DNA from: Eledone cirrhosa
Lineage: Eukaryota > Mollusca > Cephalopoda > Octopoda > Eledonidae
Direction: 5' to 3'
Assembly (NCBI GenBank): GCA_964016885.1
Contig: OZ024744.1
Coordinates: 28,998,608 to 29,062,607, forward strand
DNA length: 64,000 nucleotides
The position numbers and the translations under genes were made by a program. Positions 29,301 through 42,900 of this stretch are shown piece by piece; the stretch's first letter is position 1, and every line of letters starts with the position of its first letter. The notes below the pieces were generated by a model. The model did no database searches. It worked only from the letters and a program-made list of their open reading frames with translations, and was not told the DNA's origin.

Positions 29301-32300
29301 TGTAACGTGGTCATGTAGGTGTCACAACAAAAAGCACCCAGTCCACACTGTAAAGTGGTCATGTAGGTGTCACAACAAAAGCTCCCAGCCCACACTGTAA
29401 AGTGGTCATGTAAGTGTCACAACAAGAAGTACCCAATCCACACTGTAAAGTAGTCATGTAAGTGTCTCAACAAAAAGTACCCAGTCCACACTGTAAAGTA
29501 GTCGTGTAGGTATCACAGCAAAAAACACCCAGTCCACACTGTAAAGTAGCCATGTAGGTGTCACAACAAAAATATGACAGTCCACACTGTAAAGTGGTCA
29601 TTTAGGTGTCATATCAAAGAGGAACCCAGTCCAAACTGTAAAGTAGTCATGTAGAGGTCACAACAACAAGCACCCAGTCCACACTATAAAGTAGTCATGA
29701 AGATTTCACAACAAAAAGCACCCAGTCCACACTGTAAATTAGTCATGTAGCTGTCACAACAAAAAGCACCCAGTCCACACTGAAAAGTAATCATGTAGGT
29801 GTCACAACAAAAATCACCCAGTCCACACTGTAAAGTAGTCATGTTGGTGTCACAACAAAAAGCAGCCAGTCCACACTGTAAAGTGGTCATTTAGGTGTCA
29901 TAACAAAAAGTACCCAAACCACACTGTAAGGTGGTCATGTAGGTGTCACAACGAAAAGCACCCAGACACACTGTAAAGTGGTCATGTAGGTGTCACAAAA
30001 AAAGGACCCAGTCCACACTGTAAAGTGGTCATGTAGGTGTCACAACAGAAAGTACCCAATCCACACTTTAAAGTGGTAACGTAGGTGTCACAACAAAATG
30101 CACCCAGTCCACACTGTAAATGATCATGTAGGAGTCACAACAAAAAGTACCCAGTCCACACTGTAAAGTGGTCATTTAGGTGTCATAACAAAAAGTACCC
30201 AAACCACACTGTAAGATGGTCATGTAGGTGTCACAACAAAAAGCACCCAGTCCACACTGTAAAGTAGTCATGTAGGCGTCACAATAAAAAGCACCCAGTC
30301 CACACTGTAAAGTGGTCATGTAGGTGTCTCAACAAAAAGTAACCAATCCACACTGTAAAGTGGTCATTTAGGTGTCACAACAAAATGTACCCAGTCCACA
30401 CTGTAAGGTGGTCATTTAGGTGTCACAACAAAAAGCACCCAGTCCACACTGTAAAGTGGTCATTTATGTGTCACAACAAAAAGTACCCAGTCCACACTGT
30501 AAAGTGGTCATGTAGGTGTCTCAACAGAAAGTACCCAATCCACACTGTAAAGTAGTCATGTAGGTGTCAAAACAAAAATCACCCAATCCGCACTGTAAAG
30601 TGGTCATGTAGATGTCACAACAAAAGCACCCAGTCCACACTTTAAAGTGGTCATGTAGGTGTCACAACAAAAAGTACCCAGTCCACACTGTAAAGTTGTC
30701 ATGTAGGCGTCACAACAAAAAGCACCTGGTCCACACTGTAAAGTGGTCATGTAGGTGTCACAACAAAATGTACCCAGTCCACACTGTAGAGTAGTCATGT
30801 AGGTGTCACAACAAAAAGTACCCAGTCCACACCGTAAAGTGGTCATGTAGGTGCACAACAAACAGTACCCAGTCCACACTGTAAAGTGGGCATGTAGGTG
30901 TCACAACAAAACGCACCCAGTCCACACTGTAAAGTGGTCATGTAGGTGTCTCAACAAAAAGTACCCAGTCCACACTGTAAAGTAGTCATGTGGGTGTCTC
31001 AACAAAAAGTACCCAGTCCACACTGTAAAGTAGTCGTGTAGGTATGACAGCAAAAAACACCCAGTCCACACTGTAAAGTAGCCATGTAGGTGTCACAACA
31101 AAAGTCTCCCAGTTCACACTGTAAAGTGGTCATTTAGGTGTCATATCAAAGAGGAACCCAGTCCAAACTGTAAAGTAGTCATGTAGAGGTCACAATAAAA
31201 AGCACCCAGTCCACACTATAAAGTAGTCATGAAGATGTCACAACAAAAAGCACCCAGTCCACACTGTAAAGTAGTCATGTAGCTGTCACAACAAAAAGCA
31301 CCCAGTCCACAGTGAAAAGTAATCATGTAGGTGTCACAACAAAAATCACCCAGTCCACACGGTAAAGTAATCATATTGGTGTCACAACAAAAAGCAGCCA
31401 GTCCACACTGTAAAGTGGTCATTTAGGTGTCATAACAAAAAGTACCCAAACCACACTGTAAGGTTGTCATGTAGGTGTCACAACAAAAAGCACCCAGTCC
31501 ACACTGTAAAGTGGTCATGTAGGTGTCACAACAGAAAGTACCCAGTCCACATTGTAAAGTGGTAATGTAGGTGTCACAACAAAAAGCACCCAGTCCACAC
31601 TGTAAATGATCATGTAGGAGACACAACAAAAAGTACCCAGTCCACACTGTAAAGTGGTCATTTAGGTGTCATAACAAAAGTACCCAAACCACACTGTAAG
31701 ATGGTCATTTAGGTGTCATAACAAAAAGCACCCAGTCCAAACTGTAAAGTAGTCATGTAGATGTCACAACCAAAAGCACCCTCTCCACACTGTAAAATAG
31801 TCATGTAGGTGACACAAGAAAAAGCACCCAGTCCACACTGTAAAGTAGTCATGTAGGTGTCACAACAAAAGCACCCAGTCGACACTGCAAAGTGGTCATG
31901 TAGGTGTCACAACAAAAAGTACCCAGTCCACACTGTAAAGTAGTCATGTAAGCGTCACAACAAAAAGCACCCAGTCCACACTATAAAGTTGTCATGTAGG
32001 TGTCACAATAAAAAGTACCCTCCACACTGTAAAGTGTTCATGTAGGTGTCACAACAAAAAGTACCCAGTCCACACTGTAAAGTAGTCATGTGGGTGTCTC
32101 AACAAAAAGTACCCAGTCCACACTGTAAAGTAGTCGTGTAGGTATCACAGCAAAAAACACCCAGTCCACACTGTAAAGTAGCCATGTAGGTGTCACAACA
32201 AAAATCACCCAGTCCACACTGTAAAGTGGTGATTTAGGTGTCATATCAAAGAGGAACCGAGTCCAAACTGTAAAGTAGTCATGTAGAGGTCACAACAAAA

Positions 32301-34665
32301 AGCACCCAGTCCACACTATAAAGTAGTCATGAAGATGTCACAACAAAAAGCACCCAGTCCACACTGTAAAGTAGTCATGTTGGTGTCACAACAAAAAGCA
32401 GCCAGTCCACGCTCTAAAGTAGTCATGTAGGTGTCACAACAAAAAGCACCCAGTCCACAGTGTAAAGTGGTCATGTATGTGCCAAAACAAAAAAGTACCC
32501 AGTCCACACTGTAAAGTCGTCATGTAGCTATCCCAACAAAAAGTACCCAGTCCACACTGTAAAGTAGTCATGTAGGTGTCACAACAAAAAGTACCCAGTC
32601 CACACAGTAAAGTGGTCATGTAGGTGCAAAAACAAAAGAGTACCCAGTCCACACTGTAAAGTCGTCATGTAGGTGTCACAACAAAAAGCACCCAGTCCAC
32701 ACTGTAACATGGTCATGTAGGTGTCACAACAAAAAGCACCCAGTCCACACTGTAAAGTGGTCATGTAGGTGTCACAACAAAAGCACCCAGCCCACACTGT
32801 AAAGTGGTCATGTAGGTGTCACAACAAAACGTACCCAGTCCACACTGTAAACTAGTCATGTAGGTGTCACAACAAAAAGCACCCAGTCCACACTGTAAAG
32901 TGGACATGTAGGTGCCAAAACAAAAAAGTACCCAGTCCACACTCTAAAGTAGTCGTGTAGAAATCACACCAAAAAACACTCAGTCCACACTGTAAAGTCG
33001 TCATATAGGTGTCACAACAAAAAGCACCCAGTCCACACTGTAACGTGGTCATGTAGGTGTCACAACAAAAAGCACCCAGTCCACACTGTAAAGTGGTCAT
33101 GTAGGTGTCACAACAAAAGCTCCCAGCCCACACTGTAAAGTGGTCATGTAAGTGTCACAACAAGAAGTACCCAATCCACACTGTAAAGTAGTCATGTAAG
33201 TGTCTCAACAAAAAGTACCCAGTCCACACTGTAAAGTAGTCGTGTAGGTATCACAGCAAAAAACACCCAGTCCACACTGTAAAGTAGCCATGTAGGTGTC
33301 ACAACAAAAATATGACAGTCCACACTGTAAAGTGGTCATTTAGGTGTCATATCAAAGAGGAACCCAGTCCAAACTGTAAAGTAGTCATGTAGAGGTCACA
33401 ACAACAAGCACCCAGTCCACACTATAAAGTAGTCATGAAGATTTCACAACAAAAAGCACCCAGTCCACACTGTAAATTAGTCATGTAGCTGTCACAACAA
33501 AAAGCACCCAGTCCACACTGAAAAGTAATCATGTAGGTGTCACAACAAAAATCACCCAGTCCACACTGTAAAGTAGTCATGTTGGTGTCACAACAAAAAG
33601 CAGCCAGTCCACACTGTAAAGTGGTCATTTAGGTGTCATAACAAAAAGTACCCAAACCACACTGTAAGGTGGTCATGTAGGTGTCACAACGAAAAGCACC
33701 CAGACACACTGTAAAGTGGTCATGTAGGTGTCACAAAAAAAGGACCCAGTCCACACTGTAAAGTGGTCATGTAGGTGTCACAACAGAAAGTACCCAATCC
33801 ACACTTTAAAGTGGTAACGTAGGTGTCACAACAAAATGCACCCAGTCCACACTGTAAATGATCATGTAGGAGTCACAACAAAAAGTACCCAGTCCACACT
33901 GTAAAGTGGTCATTTAGGTGTCATAACAAAAAGTACCCAAACCACACTGTAAGATGGTCATGTAGGTGTCACAACAAAAAGCACCCAGTCCACACTGTAA
34001 AGTAGTCATGTAGGCGTCACAATAAAAAGCACCCAGTCCACACTGTAAAGTGGTCATGTAGGTGTCTCAACAAAAAGTAACCAATCCACACTGTAAAGTG
34101 GTCATTTAGGTGTCACAACAAAATGTACCCAGTCCACACTGTAAGGTGGTCATTTAGGTGTCACAACAAAAAGCACCCAGTCCACACTGTAAAGTGGTCA
34201 TTTATGTGTCACAACAAAAAGTACCCAGTCCACACTGTAAAGTGGTCATGTAGGTGTCTCAACAGAAAGTACCCAATCCACACTGTAAAGTAGTCATGTA
34301 GGTGTCAAAACAAAAATCACCCAATCCGCACTGTAAAGTGGTCATGTAGATGTCACAACAAAAGCACCCAGTCCACACTTTAAAGTGGTCATGTAGGTGT
34401 CACAACAAAAAGTACCCAGTCCACACTGTAAAGTTGTCATGTAGGCGTCACAACAAAAAGCACCTGGTCCACACTGTAAAGTGGTCATGTAGGTGTCACA
34501 ACAAAATGTACCCAGTCCACACTGTAGAGTAGTCATGTAGGTGTCACAACAAAAAGTACCCAGTCCACACCGTAAAGTGGTCATGTAGGTGCACAACAAA
34601 CAGTACCCAGTCCACACTGTAAAGTGGGCATGTAGGTGTCACAACAAAACGCACCCAGTCCACAC
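27190..34665. repeat. Tandem duplication, two units of about 3,738 bp
   Basis: Landmarks at 27.48, 27.69, 28.58, 28.70, 29.13, 29.68 and 30.60 kb all recur exactly 3,738 bp downstream. This includes rare variants such as GCACCCTCTCCACACTG, CACACGGTAAAG and GTCCACGCTCTAAAG. The two units look almost identical by eye. The left joint is near 27.19/30.93 kb. The right copy stops matching near 34.7 kb, where GTAGTCATGTGGG gives way to GTAGCCATGTAGG. This looks like one recent unequal exchange. Confidence 0.85.
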
Positions 34666-35529
34666 TGTAAAGTGGTCATGTAGGTGTCTCAACAAAAAGT
34701 ACCCAGTCCACACTGTAAAGTAGCCATGTAGGTGTCACAACAAAAATCACCCAGTCCACACTGTAAAGTGGTCATTTAGGTGTCATATCAAAGAGGAACC
34801 CAGTCCAAACTGTAAAGTAGTCATGTAGAGGTCACAACAAAAGCACCCAGTCCACACTATAAAGTAGTCATGAAGATGTCACAACAAAAAGCACCGAGTC
34901 CACACTGTAAAGTAATCATGTAGGTGTCACAACAAAAAGCACCCAGTCCACACTGAAAAGTAATCATGTAGGCGTCACAACAAAAATCACCCAGTCCACA
35001 CTGTAAAGTAGTCATGTTGGTGTCACAACAAAAAGCAGCCAGTCCACACTGTAAAGTGGTCATTTAGGTGTCATAACAAAAAGTACCCACACCACACTGT
35101 AAGGTGGTCATGTAGGTGTCACAACAAAAAGCACCCAGTCACACTGTAAAGTAGTCATGTAGGTGTCACAACCAAAAGCACCCTGTCCACACTGTAAAAT
35201 AGTCATGTAGGTGACATAAGAAAAAGCACCCAGTCCACACTGTAAAGTAGTCATGTAGGTGTCACAACAAAAAGTACCCAGTCCACACAGTAAAGTGGTC
35301 ATGTAGGTGCAAAAACAAAAGAGTACCCAGTCCACACTGTAAAGTCGTCATGTAGGTGTCACAACAAAAAGCACCCAGTCCACACTGTAACATGGTCATG
35401 TAGGTGTCACAACAAAAAGCACCCAGTCCACACTGTAAAGTGGTCATGTAGGTGTCACAACAAGAGCACCCAGCCCACACTGTAAAGTGGTCATGTAGGT
35501 GTCACAACAAAACGTACCCAGTCCACACT

Positions 35530-36990
35530 GTAAACTAGTCATGTAGGTGTCACAACAAAAAGCACCCAGTCCACACTGTAAAGTGGACATGTAGGTGCCA
35601 AAACAAAAAAGTACCCAGTCCACACTCTAAAGTAGTCGTGTAGAAATCACACCAAAAAACACTCAGTCCACACTGTAAAGTCGTCATATAGGTGTCACAA
35701 CAAAAAGCACCCAGTCCACACTGTAACGTGGTCATGTAGGTGTCACAACAAAAAGCACCCAGTCCACACTGTAAAGTGGTCATGTAGGTGTCACAACAAA
35801 AGCTCCCAGCCCACACTGTAAATTGGTCATGTAAGTGTCACAACAAGAAGTACCCAATCCACACTGTAAAGTAGTCATGTAAGTGTCTCAACAAAAAGTA
35901 CCCAGTCCACACTGTAAAGTAGTCGTGTAGGTATCACAGCAAAAAACACCCAGTCCACACTGTAAAGTAGCCATGTAGGTGTCACAACAAAGATATGACA
36001 GTCCACACTGTAAAGTGGTCATTTAGGTGTCATATCAAAGAGGAACCCAGTCCAAACTGTAAAGTAGTCATGTAGAGGTCACAACAACAAGCACCCAGTC
36101 CACACTATAAAGTAGTCATGAAGATTTCACAACAAAAAGCACCCAGTCCACACTGTAAATTAGTCATGTAGCTGTCACAACAAAAAGCACCCAGTCCACA
36201 CTGAAAAGTAATCATGTAGGTGTCACAACAAAAATCACCCAGTCCACACTGTAAACTAGTCATGTAGGTGTCACAACAAAAAGCACACAGTCCACACTGT
36301 AAAGTGGACATGTAGGTGCCAAAACAAAAAAGTACCCAGTCCACACTCTAAAGTAGTCGTGTAGAAATCACACCAAAAAACACTCAGTCCACACTGTAAA
36401 GTCGTCATATAGGTGTCACAACAAAAAGCACCCAGTCCACACTGTAACGTGGTCATGTAGGTGTCACAACAAAAAGCACCCAGTCCACACTGTAAAGTGG
36501 TCATGTAGGTGTCACAACAAAAGCTCCCAGCCCACACTGTAAAGTGGTCATGTAAGTGTCACAACAAGAAGTACCCAATCCACACTGTAAAGTAGTCATG
36601 TAAGTGTCTCAACAAAAAGTACCCAGTCCACACTGTAAAGTAGTCGTGTAGGTATCACAGCAAAAAACACCCAGTCCACACTGTAAAGTAGCCATGTAGG
36701 TGTCACAACAAAAATATGACAGTCCACACTGTAAAGTGGTCATTTAGGTGTCATATCAAAGAGGAACCCAGTCCAAACTGTAAAGTAGTCATGTAGAGGT
36801 CACAACAACAAGCACCCAGTCCACACTATAAAGTAGTCATGAAGATTTCACAACAAAAAGCACCCAGTCCACACTGTAAATTAGTCATGTAGCTGTCACA
36901 ACAAAAAGCACCCAGTCCACACTGAAAAGTAATCATGTAGGTGTCACAACAAAAATCACCCAGTCCACACTGTAAAGTAGTCATGTTGGT
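35530..36990. repeat. Tandem duplication of about 721 bp (15 monomers) inside family B
   Basis: Variant order from about 35.55 kb, including GTAGAAATCACACC, CACTCAGTCC, CATATAGGTG, GTAAGTGTCACAACAAG and AAGAGGAACCC, restarts at about 36.27 kb. The offset is 721 bp, or 15 monomers plus one base. The duplication joint near 36.25 kb fuses a CAAAAATCACCC monomer directly to a GTAAACTAGTC monomer. That adjacency is not seen in the other B units. Confidence 0.8.
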
Positions 36991-39900
36991 GTCACAACAA
37001 AAAGCAGCCAGTCCACACTGTAAAGTGGTCATTTAGGTGTCATAACAAAAAGTACCCAAACCACACTGTAAGGTGGTCATGTAGGTGTCACAACGAAAAG
37101 CACCCAGACACACTGTAAAGTGGTCATGTAGGTGTCACAAAAAAAGGACCCAGTCCACACTGTAAAGTGGTCATGTAGGTGTCACAACAGAAAGTACCCA
37201 ATCCACACTTTAAAGTGGTAACGTAGGTGTCACAACAAAATGCACCCAGTCCACACTGTAAATGATCATGTAGGAGTCACAACAAAAAGTACCCAGTCCA
37301 CACTGTAAAGTGGTCATTTAGGTGTCATAACAAAAAGTACCCAAACCACACTGTAAGATGGTCATGTAGGTGTCACAACAAAAAGCACCCAGTCCACACT
37401 GTAAAGTAGTCATGTAGGCGTCACAATAAAAAGCACCCAGTCCACACTGTAAAGTGGTCATGTAGGTGTCTCAACAAAAAGTAACCAATCCACACTGTAA
37501 AGTGGTCATTTAGGTGTCACAACAAAATGTACCCAGTCCACACTGTAAGGTGGTCATTTAGGTGTCACAACAAAAAGCACCCAGTCCACACTGTAAAGTG
37601 GTCATTTATGTGTCACAACAAAAAGTACCCAGTCCACACTGTAAAGTGGTCATGTAGGTGTCTCAACAGAAAGTACCCAATCCACACTGTAAAGTAGTCA
37701 TGTAGGTGTCAAAACAAAAATCACCCAATCCGCACTGTAAAGTGGTCATGTAGATGTCACAACAAAAGCACCCAGTCCACACTTTAAAGTGGTCATGTAG
37801 GTGTCACAACAAAAAGTACCCAGTCCACACTGTAAAGTTGTCATGTAGGCGTCACAACAAAAAGCACCTGGTCCACACTGTAAAGTGGTCATGTAGGTGT
37901 CACAACAAAATGTACCCAGTCCACACTGTAGAGTAGTCATGTAGGTGTCACAACAAAAAGTACCCAGTCCACACCGTAAAGTGGTCATGTAGGTGCACAA
38001 CAAACAGTACCCAGTCCACACTGTAAAGTGGGCATGTAGGTGTCACAACAAAACGCACCCAGTCCACACTGTAAAGTGGTCATGTAGGTGTCTCAACAAA
38101 AAGTACCCAGTCCACACTGTAAAGTAGCCATGTAGGTGTCACAACAAAAATCACCCAGTCCACACTGTAAAGTGGTCATTTAGGTGTCATATCAAAGAGG
38201 AACCCAGTCCAAACTGTAAAGTAGTCATGTAGAGGTCACAACAAAAGCACCCAGTCCACACTATAAAGTAGTCATGAAGATGTCACAACAAAAAGCACCG
38301 AGTCCACACTGTAAAGTAGTCATGTAGGTGTCACAACAAAAAGCACCCAGTCCACACTGAAAAGTAATCATGTAGGCGTCACAACAAAAATCACCCAGTC
38401 CACACTGTAAAGTAGTCATGTTGGTGTCACAACAAAAAGCAGCCAGTCCACACCACACTGTAAGGTGGTCATGTAGGTGTCACAACAAAAAGCACCCAGT
38501 CACACTGTAAAGTAGTCATGTAGGTGTCACAACCAAAAGCACCCTGTCCACACTGTAAAATAGTCATGTAGGTGACATAAGAAAAAGCACCCAGTCCACA
38601 CTGTAAAGTAGTCATGTAGGTGTCACAACAAAAAGTACCCAGTCCACACAGTAAAGTGGTCATGTAGGTGCAAAAACAAAAGAGTACCCAGTCCACACTG
38701 TAAAGTCGTCATGTAGGTGTCACAACAAAAAGCACCCAGTCCACACTGTAACATGGTCATGTAGGTGTCACAACAAAAAGCACCCAGTCCACACTGTAAA
38801 GTGGTCATGTAGGTGTCACAACAAGAGCACCCAGCCCACACTGTAAAGTGGTCATGTAGGTGTCACAACAAAACGTACCCAGTCCACACTGTAAACTAGT
38901 CATGTAGGTGTCACAACAAAAAGCACCCAGTCCACACTGTAAAGTGGACATGTAGGTGCCAAAACAAAAAAGTACCCAGTCCACACTCTAAAGTAGTCGT
39001 GTAGAAATCACACCAAAAAACACTCAGTCCACACTGTAAAGTCGTCATATAGGTGTCACAACAAAAAGCACCCAGTCCACACTGTAACGTGGTCATGTAG
39101 GTGTCACAACAAAAAGCACCCAGTCCACACTGTAAAGTGGTCATGTAGGTGTCACAACAAAAGCTCCCAGCCCACACTGTAAAGTGGTCATGTAAGTGTC
39201 ACAACAAGAAGTACCCAATCCACACTGTAAAGTAGTCATGTAAGTGTCTCAACAAAAAGTACCCAGTCCACACTGTAAAGTAGTCGTGTAGGTATCACAG
39301 CAAAAAACACCCAGTCCACACTGTAAAGTAGCCATGTAGGTGTCACAACAAAAATATGACAGTCCACACTGTAAAGTGGTCATTTAGGTGTCATATCAAA
39401 GAGGAACCCAGTCCAAACTGTAAAGTAGTCATGTAGAGGTCACAACAACAAGCACCCAGTCCACACTATAAAGTAGTCATGAAGATTTCACAACAAAAAG
39501 CACCCAGTCCACACTGTAAATTAGTCATGTAGCTGTCACAACAAAAAGCACCCAGTCCACACTGAAAAGTAATCATGTAGGTGTCACAACAAAAATCACC
39601 CAGTCCACACTGTAAAGTAGTCATGTTGGTGTCACAACAAAAAGCAGCCAGTCCACACTGTAAAGTGGTCATTTAGGTGTCATAACAAAAAGTACCCAAA
39701 CCACACTGTAAGGTGGTCATGTAGGTGTCACAACGAAAAGCACCCAGACACACTGTAAAGTGGTCATGTAGGTGTCACAAAAAAAGGACCCAGTCCACAC
39801 TGTAAAGTGGTCATGTAGGTGTCACAACAGAAAGTACCCAATCCACACTTTAAAGTGGTAACGTAGGTGTCACAACAAAATGCACCCAGTCCACACTGTA

Positions 39901-42900
39901 AATGATCATGTAGGAGTCACAACAAAAAGTACCCAGTCCACACTGTAAAGTGGTCATTTAGGTGTCATAACAAAAAGTACCCAAACCACACTGTAAGATG
40001 GTCATGTAGGTGTCACAACAAAAAGCACCCAGTCCACACTGTAAAGTAGTCATGTAGGCGTCACAATAAAAAGCACCCAGTCCACACTGTAAAGTGGTCA
40101 TGTAGGTGTCTCAACAAAAAGTAACCAATCCACACTGTAAAGTGGTCATTTAGGTGTCACAACAAAATGTACCCAGTCCACACTGTAAGGTGGTCATTTA
40201 GGTGTCACAACAAAAAGCACCCAGTCCACACTGTAAAGTGGTCATTTATGTGTCACAACAAAAAGTACCCAGTCCACACTGTAAAGTGGTCATGTAGGTG
40301 TCTCAACAGAAAGTACCCAATCCACACTGTAAAGTAGTCATGTAGGTGTCAAAACAAAAATCACCCAATCCACACTGTAAAGTGGTCATGTAGATGTCAC
40401 AACAAAAGCACCCAGTCCACACTTTAAAGTGGTCATGTAGGTGTCACAACAAAAAGTACCCAGTCCACACTGTAAAGTTGTCATGTAGGCGTCACAACAA
40501 AAAGCACCTGGTCCACACTGTAAAGTGGTCATGTAGGTGTCACAACAAAATGTACCCAGTCCACACTGTAGAGTAGTCATGTAGGTGTCACAACAAAAAG
40601 TACCCAGTCCACACCGTAAAGTGGTCATGTAGGTGCACAACAAACAGTACCCAGTCCACACTGTAAAGTGGGCATGTAGGTGTCACAACAAAACGCACCC
40701 AGTCCACACTGTAAAGTGGTCATGTAGGTGTCTCAACAAAAAGTACCCAGTCCACACTGTAAAGTAGCCATGTAGGTGTCACAACAAAAATCACCCAGTC
40801 CACACTGTAAAGTGGTCATTTAGGTGTCATATCAAAGAGGAACCCAGTCCAAACTGTAAAGTAGTCATGTAGAGGTCACAACAAAAGCACCCAGTCCACA
40901 CTATAAAGTAGTCATGAAGATGTCACAACAAAAAGCACCGAGTCCACACTGTAAAGTAGTCATGTAGGTGTCACAACAAAAAGCACCCAGTCCACACTGA
41001 AAAGTAATCATGTAGGCGTCACAACAAAAATCACCCAGTCCACACTGTAAAGTAGTCATGTTGGTGTCACAACAAAAAGCAGCCAGTCCACACTGTAAAG
41101 TGGTCATTTAGGTGTCATAACAAAAAGTACCCACACCACACTGTAAGGTGGTCATGTAGGTGTCACAACAAAAAGCACCCAGTCACACTGTAAAGTAGTC
41201 ATGTAGGTGTCACAACCAAAAGCACCCTGTCCACACTGTAAAATAGTCATGTAGGTGACATAAGAAAAAGCACCCAGTCCACACTGTAAAGTTGGCATGT
41301 AGGGGTCACAACAAAAGCACCCAGTCCACACTGCAAAGTGGTCATGTAGTTGTCACAACAAAACTCACTCAGTCCACACTGTAAAGTAGTCATGTAGGTG
41401 TCACAACAAAATACACCCAGTCCACACTGTAAAGTAGCCATGTAGTGTCACAACAAAATGCACCCTGTCCACACTGTAAAGTGGTCATGTAGGTGTCACA
41501 ACAAAAAGTACCTAGTCCACACTGTAAAGTGGTCATGTAGCTGTCACAACAAAAAGCACCCAGTCCACACTGTAACGTGGTCATGTAGGTGTCACAACAA
41601 AAGCACCCAGCCCACACTGTAAAGTGGTCATGTTGGTTTCACAACAAAAAGTACCCAGTCCACACTGTAAAGTAGTCATGTAGGCGTCACAACAAAAAGC
41701 ACCCAGTCGACACTGTAAAGTGGTCATTTAGGTGTCACAACAAAATGTACCCAGTCCACACTGTAAAGTGGTCATGTAAGTCTCACAACAAAAAGCACCC
41801 AGTCCACACTGTAAAGTGGTCATTTAGGTGTCACAACAAAAATTATCCAGTCCACACTGTAAAGTGGTCATGTAGGTGTCTCAACAAAAAGTACCCAATC
41901 CACACTGTAAAGTAGTCATGTAGGTGTCAAAACAAAAATCACCCAGTCCACACTGTAAAGTGGTCATGTAGGTGTCACAACAAAAGCACCCAGTTCACAC
42001 TTTAAAGTGGTCATGTAGGTGTCACAACAAAAAGTATCCAGTCCACACTGTAAAGTAGTCATGTAGGCGTCACAACAAAAAGCACCTGGTCCACACTGTA
42101 AAGTGGTCATGTAGGTGTCACAACAAAATGTACCCAGTCCAGACTGTAAAGTAGTCATGTAGGTATCACAACAAAAAGTACCCAGTCCACACTGTAAAGT
42201 GGTCATGTAGGTGCACAACAAAAAGTACCCAGTTCACACTGTAAAGTAGTCATGTAGGTGTCACAATAAAAAGTACCCAGTCCACACTGTAAAGTGGGCA
42301 TGTAGGTGTCATAACAAAAAGCACCCAGTCCACACTGTAAAGTGTTCATGTAGGTGTCTCAACAAAAGGTACCCAGTCCACACTGTAAAGTAGTCATGTA
42401 GGTGTCACAATAAAAAGCACCCAGCCCACACTGTAAAGTGGTCATGTAGGTGTCACAACAAAAAGCACCCAGTCCACACTGTAAAGTGGTCATGTATGTC
42501 TCACAACAAAAAGCACCCAGTCCACACTGTAACATGGTCATGTAGGTGTCACAACAAAAAGCACCCAGTCCACACTGTAAAGTGGTCATGTAGGTGTCAC
42601 AACAAAAGCACCCAGCCCACACTGTAAAGTGGTCATGTAGGTGTCACAACAAAACGTACCCAGTCCACACTGTAAACTAGTCATGTAGGTGTCACAACAA
42701 AAAGCACCCAGTCCACACTGTAAAGTGGACATGTAGGTGCCAAAACAAAAAAGTACCCAGTCCACACTCTAAAGTAGTCGTGTAGAAATCACACCAAAAA
42801 ACACCCAGTCCACACTGTAAAGTCGTCATATAGGTGTCACAACAAAAAGCACCCAGTCCACACTGTAACGTGGTCATGTAGGTGTCACAACAAAAAGCAC

